Shown in pieces: positions 6,491 to 8,507 of a stretch of 8,507 nt of DNA. Position 1 is the stretch's first letter; every line of letters starts with the position of its first letter. The translations under genes were made by a program, and so were the position numbers. This DNA is from Actinomycetota bacterium (GTDB lineage Bacteria; Actinomycetota; Acidimicrobiia; Acidimicrobiales; CADCSY01). The stretch lies in contig JAHWJR010000074.1 of NCBI GenBank assembly GCA_019348335.1, positions 1 through 8,507 of the forward strand, given 5' to 3'. Under the pieces are notes generated by a model. The model ran no database searches and was not told the origin of the DNA. It saw only the letters and a program-made list of their open reading frames with translations.

Positions 6491-8137
6491 GTGGCCAAGC
6501 ACATCTTCGTCACCGGAGGGGTGGCGAGCTCCCTCGGGAAGGGCCTCACGGCCTCGTCCCTCGGCCGCCTGCTGAAGTGCCGGGGCCTGCGGGTCAGCAT
6601 CCAGAAGCTCGACCCCTACATCAACGTCGACCCCGGCACGATGAACCCCTTCGAGCACGGCGAGGTGTTCGTCACCGAGGACGGTGGCGAGACCGACCTC
6701 GATCTGGGTCACTACGAGCGGTTCATCGACGAGAACCTCTCCCGCGACTCCAACGCCACCACCGGCTCGATCTACCAGACGGTGCTCGCCGCCGAGCGCC
6801 GGGGTGACTTCCTCGGTCGGACCGTGCAGGTGATCCCCCACATCACCGACGAGATCAAGCGCCGCATCACCCGCCTCGCCGCCGACGACGTCGACGTGGT
6901 CATCACCGAGGTGGGCGGCACCGTGGGTGACATCGAGATCCTCCCGTTCCTCGAGGCCATCCGCCAGTTCCGCAACGACATCGGGCGGAACAACGTCTGC
7001 TACGTGCACGTGACCCTGGTCCCGTTCATCGGTCCGTCGGGCGAGCAGAAGACCAAGCCCACCCAGCACTCGGTCACCGAGCTGCGCAGCCGGGGCATCC
7101 AGCCCGACGCCATCGTGTGCCGCAGCGAAGCCCCCGTCCCCGACTCGCTCAAGGCCAAGATCTCCAACCTCAGCGACGTGCCGCTCCAAGGCGTGGTCAA
7201 CGCCGTCGACGCCAAGCACCTCTACGAGATCCCCCTCATGCTGCACGACGAGGGGCTCGACGACGAGGTGTGCCGCATCCTGGGCCTCCCTGGCGAGGCC
7301 GACCTGTCGGCGTGGCAGGCACTGGTGGCCCGGGTCGACGCCTCCACCCGACCGGTGCGCATCGGGGTGATCGGCAAGTACGTCAGCCTGCCCGACGCCT
7401 ACCTGTCGGTGGCCGAGGCGCTCCGCCACGCCGGCTACCACCACGGCGCCGCCGTCGACGTCGACTGGATCCAGGCCGAGGACGTCGAGGGCCTCCTCGC
7501 CGACGGGCGCCTGCGCGACCTCGACGGCATCGTCATCCCCGGCGGCTTCGGCGAGCGGGGCATCGCCGGCAAGGTGGCAGCCGCCGGCTACGCCCGTGAC
7601 CACGACATCCCCTGCCTGGGGCTGTGCCTGGGCATGCAGGTGATGACCGTGGAGTTCGCCCGCAACGTACTGGGGCTGACCGGTGCCAACTCGAGCGAGT
7701 TCGACCCGAGGTCGCCCCACAAGGTGATCGACCTGATGGACGCCCAGCGTGAGGTGGTCGACATGGGAGGCACCATGCGCCTCGGCGTCTACCCGGCCAC
7801 GCTGGTGCCCGGCTCCAAGGTGGCGGCCGCCTACGGCCGGGAGCTGGTCTACGAGCGCCACCGCCACCGCTACGAGTTCAACCCGCGCTACCGCTCCCGC
7901 TTCGAGGGGTCGGGCTTCGTGTGCTCGGGCGTGTCGCCCGACAACCGGCTGGTGGAGTTCATCGAGCTCGACGACCACCCCTTCTGGGTCGGCACCCAGG
8001 CCCACCCCGAGTTCAAGAGCCGGCCCGACCGGCCGGCGCCGCTGTTCCGGGAGCTGATCGGCGCTGCTCTCGAGCGGGCCGACGGCCGGCGGCCCCGCCT
8101 GCCCCAGCTCGACGCCGTCGCACTCGGGGGCACGTGA
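6491..8137 (+). CDS. pyrG: CTP synthase (glutamine-hydrolysing)
   Basis: Makes CTP from UTP, ATP and glutamine, the last step of pyrimidine nucleotide synthesis, in the cytoplasm. At 548 residues it is full length (E. coli 545). The N-terminal synthase domain has the P-loop region GGVASSLGKGLTASSLG (9-25), QKLDPYINVDPGTMNPFEHG (38-57), DLGHYERF (71-78), ITEVGGTVGDIE (138-149) and GEQKTKPTQHSV (184-195), all invariant-looking. The C-terminal class I glutamine amidotransferase domain begins about residue 290 with IGVIGKYVSLPDAY and has the oxyanion strand PGGFGERG, the nucleophile elbow GLCLGMQ with C379, GGTMRLG, ERHRHRYE, and the His/Glu pair H505/E507 in QAHPEF. No key residue is missing. 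It has its own ribosome site 80 bases after the upstream gene and overlaps the Nudix start by 4 bases (GTGA). The mctB-pyrG-Nudix order recalls the mycobacterial locus. Confidence 0.98.
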   Translation: MAKHIFVTGGVASSLGKGLTASSLGRLLKCRGLRVSIQKLDPYINVDPGTMNPFEHGEVFVTEDGGETDLDLGHYERFIDENLSRDSNATTGSIYQTVLAAERRGDFLGRTVQVIPHITDEIKRRITRLAADDVDVVITEVGGTVGDIEILPFLEAIRQFRNDIGRNNVCYVHVTLVPFIGPSGEQKTKPTQHSVTELRSRGIQPDAIVCRSEAPVPDSLKAKISNLSDVPLQGVVNAVDAKHLYEIPLMLHDEGLDDEVCRILGLPGEADLSAWQALVARVDASTRPVRIGVIGKYVSLPDAYLSVAEALRHAGYHHGAAVDVDWIQAEDVEGLLADGRLRDLDGIVIPGGFGERGIAGKVAAAGYARDHDIPCLGLCLGMQVMTVEFARNVLGLTGANSSEFDPRSPHKVIDLMDAQREVVDMGGTMRLGVYPATLVPGSKVAAAYGRELVYERHRHRYEFNPRYRSRFEGSGFVCSGVSPDNRLVEFIELDDHPFWVGTQAHPEFKSRPDRPAPLFRELIGAALERADGRRPRLPQLDAVALGGT

Positions 8138-8507
8138 GCGGCTTCTCCAAGCGAGGCGAGCGGGTGGTGCACGAGGGCCACGTCGTCACCCTCGTGGACG
8201 CCACCTTCGTCGATCCCGACGGCGAGAGCTTCGAGCGGGAGGTCGTCCACCACCCCGGCGCGGTGTCGGTGGTCCCCGTGCTCGACGACGGCGACACCGT
8301 GGTGCTGGTCCGCCAGTACCGGGCCGCGGTCGAGACCGAGCTGCTGGAGATCCCGGCGGGCAAGCTCGACGTCGAGGGGGAGGCTCGCGAAGCAGCTGCC
8401 GCCCGGGAGCTCGAGGAAGAGGTGGGCTACCGCGCCGGCAGGCTCGAGAAGCTGGCCGAGTTCTACAACTCGGCCGGCTACTGCGACGAGCGCTCGACGG
8501 TCTTCCT
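8134..8507 (+). CDS. Nudix hydrolase, ADP-ribose pyrophosphatase type, 5' part only
   Basis: The first 124 residues are present; the gene runs off the right edge. The likely reaction is hydrolysis of ADP-ribose or a related nucleoside diphosphate sugar to AMP and a sugar phosphate. Evidence: the N-terminal beta region ending in HHPGAVSVVPVLDDG (39-53), VVLVRQYRAAVETELLEIPAGKLD (56-79), and the Nudix box from G76 through E83, R91-E92-L93 and E95-E96 to G98-Y99. The spacing is G-x6-E instead of the textbook G-x5-E, one residue longer, which I believe is a common variant in actinobacterial members. After the box comes EFYNSAGYCDE (109-119), the region that in ADP-ribose pyrophosphatases carries substrate contacts. 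The GTG start overlaps the pyrG stop (GTGA), with a G-run at 8126-8130 as a weak ribosome site. Mycobacteria have a Nudix gene in the same place after pyrG (Rv1700). Confidence 0.9.
   Translation, partial: MSGFSKRGERVVHEGHVVTLVDATFVDPDGESFEREVVHHPGAVSVVPVLDDGDTVVLVRQYRAAVETELLEIPAGKLDVEGEAREAAAARELEEEVGYRAGRLEKLAEFYNSAGYCDERSTVF

Noticed and set aside
5888..8005. Very long open frame on the - strand opposite the MraY-like gene and pyrG
   Set aside because: It is the mirror of strongly coding GC-rich sequence: its predicted protein is rich in His, Asp, Val, Gly and Arg with no recognisable domain, and pyrG on the + strand is certain.

Overview
This is a gene-dense, very G+C-rich stretch (roughly three quarters G+C by eye) in which every supported gene lies on the + strand. 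Codons end almost always in G or C, several starts are GTG, and neighbouring genes overlap or nearly touch. These traits, together with an MctB/SteB-family gene followed further on by pyrG and an ADP-ribose pyrophosphatase-type Nudix gene, point to a high-GC actinobacterium. A lineage outside the mycobacteria, possibly Acidimicrobiia, is a guess from gene content and cannot be proven from this window.

Layout: (1) 1-464, the 3' half of an MctB/SteB (copper transporter MctB, DUF3186-type) gene cut by the left edge. (2) 512-2104 (or from 461), a MurJ/MviN-family lipid flippase. (3) 2097-3221, a GT-B fold family 4 glycosyltransferase. (4) 3203-5569, a large exported/membrane protein with an alkaline-phosphatase-superfamily-like outer domain that seems to have lost its metal site, followed by a polytopic membrane half. 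(5) 5571-6410, a short divergent MraY/WecA-family phosphoglycosyl transferase. (6) 6411-6490, an 80-base gap with several inverted repeats. (7) 6491-8137, CTP synthase pyrG. (8) 8134-8507, the 5' part of a Nudix hydrolase gene cut by the right edge.

From memory, Mycobacterium tuberculosis has the order Rv1697 (steA-like)-Rv1698 (mctB)-pyrG-Rv1700 (Nudix)-xerD. The window keeps the ends of that block but carries four extra genes between mctB and pyrG. All four have a membrane or envelope-glycan character: a phosphoglycosyl transferase to charge a polyprenyl phosphate, a glycosyltransferase to extend it, a flippase to export it, and an outward-facing protein of unknown role. The best candidate for something undescribed is this module, centred on the 788-residue pseudo-phosphatase membrane protein and the MraY-like protein with a changed active-site loop. 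A shared role in making and exporting a lipid-linked envelope precursor is inference from family membership and tight linkage. pyrG and the Nudix gene are ordinary nucleotide-metabolism genes, and the pyrG leader could carry a regulatory switch.

No tRNA, rRNA, CRISPR, insertion sequence, phage gene or origin was seen. The only non-coding stretch of note is 6411-6490.
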